From Eubacteriaceae bacterium (GTDB lineage: Bacteria > Bacillota > Clostridia > Eubacteriales > Anaerofustaceae), in assembly GCA_017551505.1 (NCBI GenBank), contig JAFZLL010000040.1, positions 1-32,474 on the forward strand: DNA of 32,474 bases, given 5' to 3'. Positions 24,572 to 32,474 of the stretch are shown piece by piece. The notes beneath the pieces were generated by a model. The model was not told where the DNA came from. It did not search any database and saw only the letters and a list, made by a program, of their open reading frames with translations. The position numbers and the translations under genes were made by a program. Position 1 is the first letter of the stretch; every line of letters starts with the position of its first letter.

Positions 24572-24613
24572 AAAAAAACAAACGGTATAGCATAATGAAC
24601 AGCTATACCGTTT
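24572..24613 (-). terminator. Terminator of the miaB-mutSL-miaA-ynbB operon
   Basis: On the minus strand AAACGGTATAGC pairs with GCTATACCGTTT over 12 bp (24602-24613 with 24580-24591) with a 10-base loop and is followed by GTTTTTTTA. It lies 105 bases beyond the ynbB stop codon, leaving an unusually long 3' untranslated region. Confidence 0.85.
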
Positions 24614-24718
24614 CAAATTGTCTTGTCATATCTTCAACATGGGTTGGCTTTTGTTTCTGTTGTGTTTTCTGCCAAATTGGAACAGAAAAAAACCTCTCCC
24701 CTACCCTGTTACCTGTGT

Positions 24719-25969
24719 TTACATCAGCTTCAAAGAAACTATCGCATTATAAAGAGCGATTTTTACATGTTCGTATGTAAGTCCTCCCTGCTGATAAACG
24801 ATGAACGGTTCTTTCATGGGAGAATCAGCGCTGAGTTCTATCGATGAGCCCTGGATGAAATTTCCTGCAGCCATGATGATCTGATCCACATATCCCGGCA
24901 TATCCCAGGGCTCCGGTGAAACATACGAATCAACAGGCGAAGAAAACTGTACTGCTTGACAATAATCGATAAGCTTCTGTCTGTCATTCAGGACCACTGC
25001 CTGGATGATATCACTGCGGTCATCATCGAACTTCGGGAATACTTCAAATCCCAGTCCAGATAAGGCTTTTGCGGTGAGTATTGCCCCTTTTACCGCAGAA
25101 TTGACTACACTTGGAGCGATAAAGAAACCCTGCATGTAATTTCTGGTGGTGCCGGAAGGCATCGCGCCTACCTCAAATGCAATGGAAGGCATCGTAAGCC
25201 TGCCTGCCGCCAATTCCACCAGGTCGCTCCTGCCGACTATATAGCCTCCGCTGGCAGCCAAACCTCCGCCCGGGTTTTTGATAAGGGAACCTGCGATAAG
25301 GTCTGCATCCACGTCACATGGTTCTTCTTTTTCCAGAAATTCCCCGTAACAGTTGTCCACTATGACTATGATGTCTTTCTTTACTGCCTTAATGGCCTCA
25401 ATAGCTTCTTTCAGAGTGTCTATGGTCAAAGCAGTGCGCATGGAATATCCTGTCGATCTCTGGAAAAAGACTGCTTTTGTGTTTCCATCGACAAACTCCC
25501 GGAACTTGTCGAAATCGAGTTTTCCTTCGGGTGTAAATTCTATCTGCTTATAGCCGATCCCGAAATCAGCCAACGTGCCTTTATCCTTGCAGGTATCTGA
25601 TACTCCGATATTCGAGTAGATCGTATCATAGGGCTGGCCTGTCATCGATATGAAGTTGTCGCCCGGACGGAGAACGGCATACAGGCAAAGTGATACGGCA
25701 TGTGTCCCCGAGACTATCTGGGGCCGTACGAGAGCGGCTTCTCCGCCGAATACATCCGCATAGATCTTTTCAGTGACATCACGTCCGTCGTCATTGTAAC
25801 CGTAGCCGGTCGATCCGGTGAAATGCCGTTCAGCCAGTTTATGCCTCTGCATCGAGGCAAGCACTTTCGCCTGATTATACAGCGCGATCTCATCACGCTT
25901 TTTGAAGATATCCCTGACGCTTTCTTCGCATTCGTTTATATAATCGAAAACTGCTCTGTTATCAAACAT
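24719..25969 (-). CDS. ynbB: Methionine gamma-lyase family / aluminium-resistance-type PLP protein (YnbB)
   Basis: A 416-residue fold type I PLP protein of the Met_gamma_lyase family (COG4100; B. subtilis YnbB). Visible: HFTGSTGYGYND (49-60), VRPQIVSGTHAVS (81-93), QRSTGYSMR (170-178), VDNCYGEFLE (204-213) and the PLP lysine K231 in SLIKNPGGG. Catalysis of C-S bond cleavage is inferred from the fold; the true substrate is not established and older 'aluminium resistance' labels are historical. It overlaps miaA by 8 bases and ends the operon. In Bacillus and many clostridia hfq lies between miaA and this gene's neighbourhood; here there is none. Confidence 0.9.
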   Translation of the reverse strand: MFDNRAVFDYINECEESVRDIFKKRDEIALYNQAKVLASMQRHKLAERHFTGSTGYGYNDDGRDVTEKIYADVFGGEAALVRPQIVSGTHAVSLCLYAVLRPGDNFISMTGQPYDTIYSNIGVSDTCKDKGTLADFGIGYKQIEFTPEGKLDFDKFREFVDGNTKAVFFQRSTGYSMRTALTIDTLKEAIEAIKAVKKDIIVIVDNCYGEFLEKEEPCDVDADLIAGSLIKNPGGGLAASGGYIVGRSDLVELAAGRLTMPSIAFEVGAMPSGTTRNYMQGFFIAPSVVNSAVKGAILTAKALSGLGFEVFPKFDDDRSDIIQAVVLNDRQKLIDYCQAVQFSSPVDSYVSPEPWDMPGYVDQIIMAAGNFIQGSSIELSADSPMKEPFIVYQQGGLTYEHVKIALYNAIVSLKLM

Positions 25970-26888
25970 TTCTGCCCCCCTTGAAGATCATATCGGCGAT
26001 CTGCGCGCTGTTCATCTCGTCAGCATCGATCCAGCGTACGTCTTTATTTGCGTTGAACCAGGTGTACTGCCTTTTGGCGTAATTCCGGCTTCGTTTCTTT
26101 ATCAGCCTGACTGCCTCATCAATGGTGGTCTCTCCCTCGATTGCACTGATAAGCTCTTTATACCCGATAGCTTTGAATGCGGTCAGGGATCTGTCCGGAT
26201 AGTCCCTGTACAGCTCCTGGACTTCCTGAGCCAATCCTTCCTCCATCATCCTGTCCACCCTTGCATTTATCCTCTCGTAAAGAAGAGGCCTGGATACTGA
26301 CAGAGCATAATACTGTGTATTGGGGAAACGCATGACCCGTTCCTGTTTGGCTGAACTCATCTTATTCCCGGTATCATGATGGAATTCCAGCGCTCTCATT
26401 ACGCGTTTGATATTGTTCTTATGGGTCGAAGCGGCATATTCTGGATCGACTTCCATGAGTTTGGCGTACAACGCATCGGCTCCTCTGGCCTCGGCGATCT
26501 CAGTCAGATATCTTCGATATGAAAGATCGGTGTTTTCGCCTGAGAACTCATAGCTGGAGTAAACGATGCTGTCGATATAAAGACCGCTTCCGCCGGTAAG
26601 AATGACCGTACGGTTTCCTAATGAGCCCATGTAATCCAGAGCCCTGTGCGAATAATCGAATGCCGTGACCGGATAAGTCACGTCATATTCATCGATCATA
26701 TAATGGCGTATATGCTCTGTCATGTATTTCGGGGGCTTTGCCGTTCCGATATCCATACGCCTGTAGCATTGATAACAGTCGGCTGAAACGATGACGCCGG
26801 CGGTCAGTTCTGCAAGAGCATAAGCGGCATCGGTCTTTCCGGAAGCGGTCGGTCCCGCCATGACGATAAGTCTGCCGGAGAAGCTCAT
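25962..26888 (-). CDS. miaA: tRNA dimethylallyltransferase MiaA
   Basis: A 308-residue enzyme that adds a dimethylallyl group to A37 of tRNAs reading UNN codons. The P-loop AGPTASGKTDAAYAL begins at about residue 11; then SADCYQCYRRMDIGTAKP (about 35-52), which carries the usual D-x-x-Q-x-Y substrate region, LTGGSGLYIDSIVY (about 97-110), NNIKRVMRALE and the C-terminal RNYAKRQYTWFN. Its product is the substrate of MiaB, whose gene opens the same operon. It overlaps mutL by 4 bases and ynbB by 8. Confidence 0.96.
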   Translation of the reverse strand: MSFSGRLIVMAGPTASGKTDAAYALAELTAGVIVSADCYQCYRRMDIGTAKPPKYMTEHIRHYMIDEYDVTYPVTAFDYSHRALDYMGSLGNRTVILTGGSGLYIDSIVYSSYEFSGENTDLSYRRYLTEIAEARGADALYAKLMEVDPEYAASTHKNNIKRVMRALEFHHDTGNKMSSAKQERVMRFPNTQYYALSVSRPLLYERINARVDRMMEEGLAQEVQELYRDYPDRSLTAFKAIGYKELISAIEGETTIDEAVRLIKKRSRNYAKRQYTWFNANKDVRWIDADEMNSAQIADMIFKGGRNV

Positions 26889-28705
26889 TTTATTCTTTCA
26901 AACACTTTCATAAAATACTTTTCGCTGATCTTCCCGAGTATCGGCCTGCCGTGGGGACAGGTAAACGGCATGTCCGTTTCGTACAGTTGCCTTAAGAGAT
27001 ATCTGCTCTCCTCCCCGCTTATGTTTTCCCTCCCGCGCACAGCATCATGACAGGCGCATCTTATCAGCAATGCGTTCCTGCCGGCCAGGTCGGTCGATGA
27101 ACCGAAGCTCTCTATTTCACCGGATATCTGTCGTATTATTTCTGCGATATCCTTGTCGTTCAGATACATCGGAATGCTGCGCACAAGGATGCAGTTGCCA
27201 GAATACTCCTCCACGCCAAAACCCAGTTCCCCTAACTGATCAGCGTTTGCCGTTATCAGAGCACACCTCTTCGGGGAGAGCTCGACGTATACAGGCGTCA
27301 TCAGCTCCTGTACTGCTATGGAATGAGAATTGAAGGCTTTCAAATACTTCTCGTATAGTACGCGTTCATGAGCGGCATGCGTATCCATGGCATACAGATC
27401 GTCACCGTATTCTATCAGTGCGTAAAGCCCGAAAGCGTTGCCGATGACCTCCATGTTCGACAGCTTCAGAAGAATGTCTTTATTCAGAACAGCAGTATCA
27501 GGTTTTCCGATTTCTGTCTCGGTCTTACTGGATCTATCAACGGTGAGCATATCGGATATCTGATACGCGGAAGCATCGGAGTAACTTGGTGCGTTATCCT
27601 TAACCGTACCATAATCCCTATAAGCTGCGGGCATATATTCACGCAGTGAGTCGAAAACCATCGCTTCTGAATGCCAGCCTTCCTCTTCGGGGATATCATC
27701 AGGGGAACTGTGTGTCTTTATCTCGATCTGACTGGCAAGGCAGTCTTTTACTCCCTGTTTGACCAGCATGCATATCAGGGATTCATTCATGAAGCGCACG
27801 TTCTTCTTCGCCGGATGGATGTTTACGTCCACCATCGAATACGGCAGGGTCATATTGAGGATGAACTGGGCGCTGCTCTTCCCGGTCAGCTCATTATACG
27901 CGCTGTCCACTGCCCTGTTGACGCTGACGCTCTCGATGTAGCGCCCGTTAAGGATCACGATCCTGTAGGAAGGTCTATCCTTGATAAAGGCGGGAGACAC
28001 GATCAGGCCGCTGATATACAGCGGGTCGTCAGTGAATTCCATCTCCATCATCCCGCGGAGGGCGTCCCTGCCGTAGACGCATACTGCAGCATTCTTCAGC
28101 GAACCGTCTCCTGGCGTAGTAAATACTGTCTTGTTATCGTTTATGAGCGTTACCGAGATGTCAGGCCTGCTGATAGCTATCTTCCCGACTGTGTCTATTA
28201 TCTGGGCCGCAGCGGTATTGTCCTCACTTATGTGCTTTTTCCTGGCAGGCAGGTTATAGAACAGATCAGTAACGCGTATCGTCGTGCCCCGGTTGGCTGA
28301 AACGGCTTTTTCACTGACTATGCGGGCTTCCTCCGCCTCAACGGACGTGCCGAGTTCGCTGTCAGAAGTTCTTGTGATAAGAGTGATCCTGGATACCTGC
28401 GCGATGCTTGCAAGAGCTTCGCCCCTGAATCCCAGGGAACTAATGGCCGAGATATCGTCCCTGATCTTACTGGTTGCATTGCGCAGGAATACTTTAGGGA
28501 TATCGTCCGTAAAGATCCCGCTTCCATTGTCAGCGACTTCGATCAGCTTCTTGCCTGCCTGGCTTATCTTTACCCTGACAGAAGTGCTTCCGGCATCGAT
28601 GGAGTTCTCCATGAGCTCCTTGACGACAGAAGAGGCATCAGCGACGACTTCCCCTGCTGCGATCTTATTTACTGTTTCTTTTGAAAGGATATTGATTATA
28701 CCCAT
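26885..28705 (-). CDS. mutL: DNA mismatch repair protein MutL
   Basis: A 606-residue GHKL ATPase that couples MutS mismatch recognition to strand excision. N-terminal motifs: ENSIDAG (near 34-40), DNGSGI, GFRGEAL and NRGTTIRVTDLFYNLPARKK, then the transducer domain. The C-terminal domain has DTHAAHERVLYEKY, equivalent to the DQHAxxE(x)4E nuclease motif with T in place of Q, plus ACHDAVRG and CPHGRP, the metal-site motifs of endonuclease-active MutL. This is therefore an intrinsic-nickase MutL as in most bacteria without MutH. It overlaps mutS by one base (TGATG) and miaA by four. Confidence 0.96.
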   Translation of the reverse strand: MGIINILSKETVNKIAAGEVVADASSVVKELMENSIDAGSTSVRVKISQAGKKLIEVADNGSGIFTDDIPKVFLRNATSKIRDDISAISSLGFRGEALASIAQVSRITLITRTSDSELGTSVEAEEARIVSEKAVSANRGTTIRVTDLFYNLPARKKHISEDNTAAAQIIDTVGKIAISRPDISVTLINDNKTVFTTPGDGSLKNAAVCVYGRDALRGMMEMEFTDDPLYISGLIVSPAFIKDRPSYRIVILNGRYIESVSVNRAVDSAYNELTGKSSAQFILNMTLPYSMVDVNIHPAKKNVRFMNESLICMLVKQGVKDCLASQIEIKTHSSPDDIPEEEGWHSEAMVFDSLREYMPAAYRDYGTVKDNAPSYSDASAYQISDMLTVDRSSKTETEIGKPDTAVLNKDILLKLSNMEVIGNAFGLYALIEYGDDLYAMDTHAAHERVLYEKYLKAFNSHSIAVQELMTPVYVELSPKRCALITANADQLGELGFGVEEYSGNCILVRSIPMYLNDKDIAEIIRQISGEIESFGSSTDLAGRNALLIRCACHDAVRGRENISGEESRYLLRQLYETDMPFTCPHGRPILGKISEKYFMKVFERIK

Positions 28706-31344
28706 CAGTTACTTTTCAGATCCTTCTGTATTTTCGCGATATAATTGAACACTTCCATGGGGCTCATCTCCTCAAGAGGAAGCGAGGCTATCTCGTCTTT
28801 CAGATTGCGTTCGATATAGTTGAGAAGATTGGATCCGGCTTCCACAGCCACCGTTCCTGTCTTCTTCTTTTTTGAAGAGATCTTTTTTCCTTTTGGTTCT
28901 TCCGAAGCCTCGAGCATCTCCAGTATATCCTCGCTGCGTTCGATGACGGGATCCGGAAGTCCTGCAAGCCTGGCAACTTCGATGCCGTAGCTCTTATCTG
29001 CAGCACCGGGTTTGATCTTATGAAGGAAAACTACGCTGCCGCCTGTTTCGGCGATATCGATATGGAGGTTTTTGACGCCTTCTATCTCGCCCATCTGCGT
29101 CAGCTCGTGGTAATGCGTGGCGAACAGGGTCTTGCACCCTATAAGTTCCCTGTCTAAAAGGAATTCCGCAACTGCCCGCGCGATGCTGAGCCCGTCAAGC
29201 GTACTGGTGCCCCGGCCGACTTCGTCGAGTATGACGAGACTGTCAGATGTCGCGTGGCGCAGGATGTTGGCGACCTCGCTCATCTCGACCATGAAGGTGC
29301 TCTGCCCTGCGGCAAGGTTGTCGCTGGCGCCGACACGGGTAAATATCCTGTCCACTATGCACATATCAGCGGATTCACACGGCAGGAAGCAGCCGATCTG
29401 GAACATTATGGAAAGGAGCGCGCACTGGCGTATATAAGTGGATTTTCCCGCCATATTGGGTCCGGTGATTATGTTCAGGCGGCTGTCGGTAAGGTTGAGC
29501 TCTATATCGTTCGGGATGAACGGTATATCCTCGTTTATCCTCTCTATCACGGGATGGCGGCTGTCGCGGACTTTTATCACTCCGACGTCGTTTATCGACG
29601 GGCGTACATAATGGTATTTCACGCTTACATAGGCCAGGGAGCACAGAGCATCCAATATGCCGATATTCTCCGCACTTTTCTGTATACGGACGACTTCGCC
29701 GAGGATCCTGTCATTTATCTCGTTGAACAGCTCGACTTCTATCCTTTCGGACTCCTCCTGCGAGGTGAGGATCTTCTGTTCGATATTTTTAAGTTCTTCG
29801 GTATAGAAGCGCTCCGCATTGACAAGAGTCTGCTTCCTGACGAAATAATCAGGCACGCTGGAGAGGTTGCTCTTGGAGACTTCAAAGTAATAGCCGAAGA
29901 CCTTGTTGTATTTGATCTTCAGATTCTTTATGCCCGTGGCATCCTTTTCCTTCTGTTCAAGTTCGGCGAGAACAGCCCTTGAGTTGAGCCTGAATTCCCT
30001 GGCTTCGTCAGCCTCTTTGCTGTAACCGGGCTTTATTGTGTTCGAATCCCTGATATCAGCGGTGCAGTCTTCGTTGATGGCTGAATCGATAAGCCCGTAG
30101 ATATCGGCAAGGTCGTCAGTGCCGTCCCTCAGATCGGCAAGCAGACCGTATGATACCCCTTTCATCAGGTCCTTGATCTTCGGTATCAGGGAGGCTGTCT
30201 CTTTGAGCGACAGCAGGTCTCTGCCGTTTGCAGTGTGCATGGCGATCTTAGAACAGAGCCTCTGTATGTCTCCTGTGCGCTTCAGATAATACTGGATATC
30301 CTCCAGTCGCATAATATCCGACGTAAGCTCGCTTAACGCGTCCAGACGGCGCAGGATCGAGTTTTTATCGATAAGCGGTTCATTGATCCAACCTGCCAGA
30401 GTCCTGCCTCCTACGTTCGTAGCGGTCTTATCCAGTACCCATAGCAGGGATCCTTTTTTTTGTGCTCCTCGGAGCGTTCTGGAGAGCTCAAGATTGCGCT
30501 TGGTGGCATAATCCAGATTCATTACTCCCCGGTCATTGACTGTCCTTATCGCATTTATATGCTTTAGCGCATTTTTCTGTGTCTGCCTCAGATACAGGAA
30601 CAGCGCCCCGCAGGAACGTATCATCTCGTCGCACTCCTCGATCCCTGCGGCATCCATCGAATATACGGAAAGCTGCTCCAGTATCTCGGAGGAGCATCTG
30701 TCATAGGCGAATTCGGAAGATGAAAGCAGCGTGAGCGGCCTCCCGGTTATCAATTCAGCTTTATCCTTTATATCCTGTGACTGGTACAATACGCCGTTGA
30801 CTATGATCTCAGCCGGGCTTACCGCAGACAGTAGGTTATAGAAACGGTCCTCGGCATCAGTTCCATCGATCTTCTGGCATATGACCTCTCCGGTGGTGAT
30901 GTCACAGTAACTGACACCGAAGGAGAGCTTATTGTAGTATATGCACATCAGGAAGTTGTTTTCGTCTTCCTTTATGAATGATGAGTCCGTTACTGTTCCG
31001 GAGGTGACGATACGCGTGATCTCTCTTTCCACAAGGCCTTTTGAAACTTTCGGATCACTCATCTGGTCGCATATGGCGACTTTATAGCCCTTATCCACCA
31101 GGCGGGAGACATAGGAATCCACAGCGTGATACGGCACGCCGCACATCGGAGCCCTTTCATCAAGGCCGCAGTCTTTGCCTGTGAGTACCAGATCCAGTAT
31201 CTTCGATGCCTTGACGGCGTCATCAAAAAACATTTCGTAAAAGTCCCCGACGCGGAACATCAGAAACGCATCGGGAACGCTTTCGTGTATCTTCAGATAC
31301 TGCTGGATCATCGGGGACAGTTTGCCCGTATTGACTTCAGTCAT
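28705..31344 (-). CDS. mutS: DNA mismatch recognition protein MutS
   Basis: An 879-residue MutS1. The mismatch-contacting Phe-x-Glu lies in FRVGDFYEMFF (about 25-35) of domain I; then connector, lever and clamp domains; the ATPase has Walker A GPNMAGKSTYIRQ (near 623), the QSTFMVEMSEVA segment, DEVGRGTSTLDG and FATHYHEL, followed by a C-terminal helical region with a Lys-rich linker (GKKISSKKKKTG). All core elements are present and length is normal. AGGAG precedes the ATG by 9 bases. It starts 8 bases inside the miaB end. Confidence 0.97.
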   Translation of the reverse strand: MTEVNTGKLSPMIQQYLKIHESVPDAFLMFRVGDFYEMFFDDAVKASKILDLVLTGKDCGLDERAPMCGVPYHAVDSYVSRLVDKGYKVAICDQMSDPKVSKGLVEREITRIVTSGTVTDSSFIKEDENNFLMCIYYNKLSFGVSYCDITTGEVICQKIDGTDAEDRFYNLLSAVSPAEIIVNGVLYQSQDIKDKAELITGRPLTLLSSSEFAYDRCSSEILEQLSVYSMDAAGIEECDEMIRSCGALFLYLRQTQKNALKHINAIRTVNDRGVMNLDYATKRNLELSRTLRGAQKKGSLLWVLDKTATNVGGRTLAGWINEPLIDKNSILRRLDALSELTSDIMRLEDIQYYLKRTGDIQRLCSKIAMHTANGRDLLSLKETASLIPKIKDLMKGVSYGLLADLRDGTDDLADIYGLIDSAINEDCTADIRDSNTIKPGYSKEADEAREFRLNSRAVLAELEQKEKDATGIKNLKIKYNKVFGYYFEVSKSNLSSVPDYFVRKQTLVNAERFYTEELKNIEQKILTSQEESERIEVELFNEINDRILGEVVRIQKSAENIGILDALCSLAYVSVKYHYVRPSINDVGVIKVRDSRHPVIERINEDIPFIPNDIELNLTDSRLNIITGPNMAGKSTYIRQCALLSIMFQIGCFLPCESADMCIVDRIFTRVGASDNLAAGQSTFMVEMSEVANILRHATSDSLVILDEVGRGTSTLDGLSIARAVAEFLLDRELIGCKTLFATHYHELTQMGEIEGVKNLHIDIAETGGSVVFLHKIKPGAADKSYGIEVARLAGLPDPVIERSEDILEMLEASEEPKGKKISSKKKKTGTVAVEAGSNLLNYIERNLKDEIASLPLEEMSPMEVFNYIAKIQKDLKSN

Positions 31345-32473
31345 GAAGCATCTCTCCTAAAAGATAATAAGGCTTGGCTTCTGTGATCCTGACATCGACC
31401 GTATCGCCTATATTGCAGTTACCTGCGAAATTGACGAGCTTATTGGACTTTGTACGCCCGCTCATCATCATGTCATTGCTGCGTGAACTGCCGTCCACTA
31501 TGACTTCCTGGACCGTATCGGCATAAAGCTGCGATTTTGCGGCAATGATCTCCTGAAGAGTGTCTACTAGTGCCTGGAAACGCGGCTTGATGACTTCATC
31601 GGGCAGCAGTTCCATAGAAGCTGCCTTTGTGCCGACTCTGGGAGAGTATATGAAAGTAAAGGCGGAATCGTAGGCACATCTGCGTACGAGGTCAAGAGTA
31701 TCGGCAAAATCTTCATCAGTCTCAGTCGGGAACCCCACGATAATATCGGTCGAGATCGTGACACCGGGGATCCTGTCCCTGATCTTATCGACCAGTGAGA
31801 TATAATGCTCCCTTGTATAATGACGGTTCATGAGCTTGAGAACGCGGTTGGATCCCGACTGGACAGGCAGGTGTATCGAATTGCAGATATTGTCTCTTTC
31901 CGCGATGACATCGATGAGCTCATCAGAAAGGTCCTTCGGGTGGGAGGTCATGAAGCGGACGCGTTCGATGCCGGAGATGTCGCTGACCTTGCTTAATAGT
32001 TCGGCAAAGGATATTCTTTCGTCGAGTCCCTTGCCGTAGGAATTGACGTTCTGTCCGAGCAGCATGATCTCCTTGCAGCCGTCCTCGGCCAGACAGCTGA
32101 CTTCTTTCAGGATATCTTCCGGCCTGCGGCTCTTTTCCCTGCCTCTCGTGTAAGGAACAATGCAGTAGCTGCAGAAATTATCGCAGCCAAATGCTATGCT
32201 GACATAGGCTTTATGTTTAAAGGCTCTTTTGGTGGGAACGCTTTCGGGGATATCAGGTGTGTCTTCCAGTACACTGACCAGCTTTTTATGTGATGCTTTG
32301 TAACGATCCAAAAGCTCCGGGAATTCCGATATGTTATGAGTACCGAAGATGATATCGACGAATCGGTATTTCTCCTTTATCTCGTTACGGAAAACTTCCT
32401 GCTGCATCATGCATCCGCAGACACATATGACAGTTTCGGGCTTTGCCTGTTTGAGCTGCTTGAGCTGGCCCAA
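31337..32473 (-). CDS. miaB: tRNA-i6A37 methylthiotransferase MiaB, cut by window end
   Basis: The last 378 or so codons of the radical SAM enzyme that converts i6A37 to ms2i6A37 in tRNA. The frame stays open to the window edge, so roughly the first 60-100 residues are missing and the methionine at 32473 is internal. Visible: part of the UPF0004 domain with cysteines in VCVCGCMMQQE, the radical SAM motif CDNFCSYC in FGCDNFCSYCIVPYTRG, LLGQNVNSYG, HLPVQSGSNRVLKLMNR, TDIIVGFPTETDEDF and the C-terminal TRAM domain (SGRTKSNKLVNF). Its partner MiaA is in the same operon. The stop overlaps mutS by 8 bases. Confidence 0.96.
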   Translation of the reverse strand: MGQLKQLKQAKPETVICVCGCMMQQEVFRNEIKEKYRFVDIIFGTHNISEFPELLDRYKASHKKLVSVLEDTPDIPESVPTKRAFKHKAYVSIAFGCDNFCSYCIVPYTRGREKSRRPEDILKEVSCLAEDGCKEIMLLGQNVNSYGKGLDERISFAELLSKVSDISGIERVRFMTSHPKDLSDELIDVIAERDNICNSIHLPVQSGSNRVLKLMNRHYTREHYISLVDKIRDRIPGVTISTDIIVGFPTETDEDFADTLDLVRRCAYDSAFTFIYSPRVGTKAASMELLPDEVIKPRFQALVDTLQEIIAAKSQLYADTVQEVIVDGSSRSNDMMMSGRTKSNKLVNFAGNCNIGDTVDVRITEAKPYYLLGEMLHD

Positions 32474-32474
32474 C

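Noticed and set aside
1-32474. CRISPR arrays, rRNA, insertion sequences
   Set aside because: No regularly spaced direct repeats, rRNA-like sequence or transposase with terminal repeats was found on reading both strands.

Overview
The window looks like a chromosomal segment from a Gram-positive anaerobe of the Bacillota, most likely class Clostridia. The reasons are the miaB-mutS-mutL-miaA-ynbB gene order, a lexA gene divergent from a yneA-like LysM gene with a Bacillus-type LexA box, a PheS with the Cys-rich insertion common in clostridia, a DNA polymerase I without proofreading residues, and consensus sigma-A promoters. No phage structural genes, rRNA, tRNA or CRISPR array were found.

Layout. 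Positions 1-480 hold the 3' end of ychF and its terminator. A sirtuin gene (minus) diverges from a plus-strand operon yigZ-ruvA-ruvB-queA (1311-4618). A 500-base gap with possible gene debris follows, then the tightly overlapping operon aspartate aminotransferase-polA-coaE-queG (5124-10386). Positions 10387-14102 are an AT-richer accessory island: a frameshifted dinJ-like antitoxin, a truncated yafQ-like toxin, a membrane-anchored DNA/RNA nuclease, tandem terminators, and an AbiE-type toxin-antitoxin pair whose toxin reading frame is split in two. rsmI (minus) diverges from a cobalamin-riboswitch-controlled cobT (15274-16371). Then come pheS-pheT, a pair of tyrosine recombinase-like genes whose first member lacks all catalytic residues, the yneA-like/lexA SOS pair, a DUF4143 ATPase behind a large inverted repeat, and the minus-strand operon miaB(partial)-mutS-mutL-miaA-ynbB running to the end.

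How the genes work together. DNA maintenance dominates: RuvAB, PolA, MutS, MutL, the recombinases and LexA. tRNA modification is the second theme: QueA and QueG catalyse the last two steps of queuosine synthesis, and MiaA and MiaB make ms2i6A37. RsmI and PheST add to translation. CobT with its B12 riboswitch points to cobamide lower-ligand activation or remodelling.

Most notable: (1) a full-length, apparently catalytically dead Xer-like protein next to an active one; (2) recurrent TGnTATAAT or near-identical extended -10 elements placed so close to the start codon that yigZ, rsmI and the dead recombinase gene should be leaderless or nearly so; (3) a decaying toxin-antitoxin island with single-base frameshifts in both systems; (4) dyad operators in front of the AbiE pair and the ATPase gene. 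All assignments come from reading the sequence and recalled family motifs; no database search was run.
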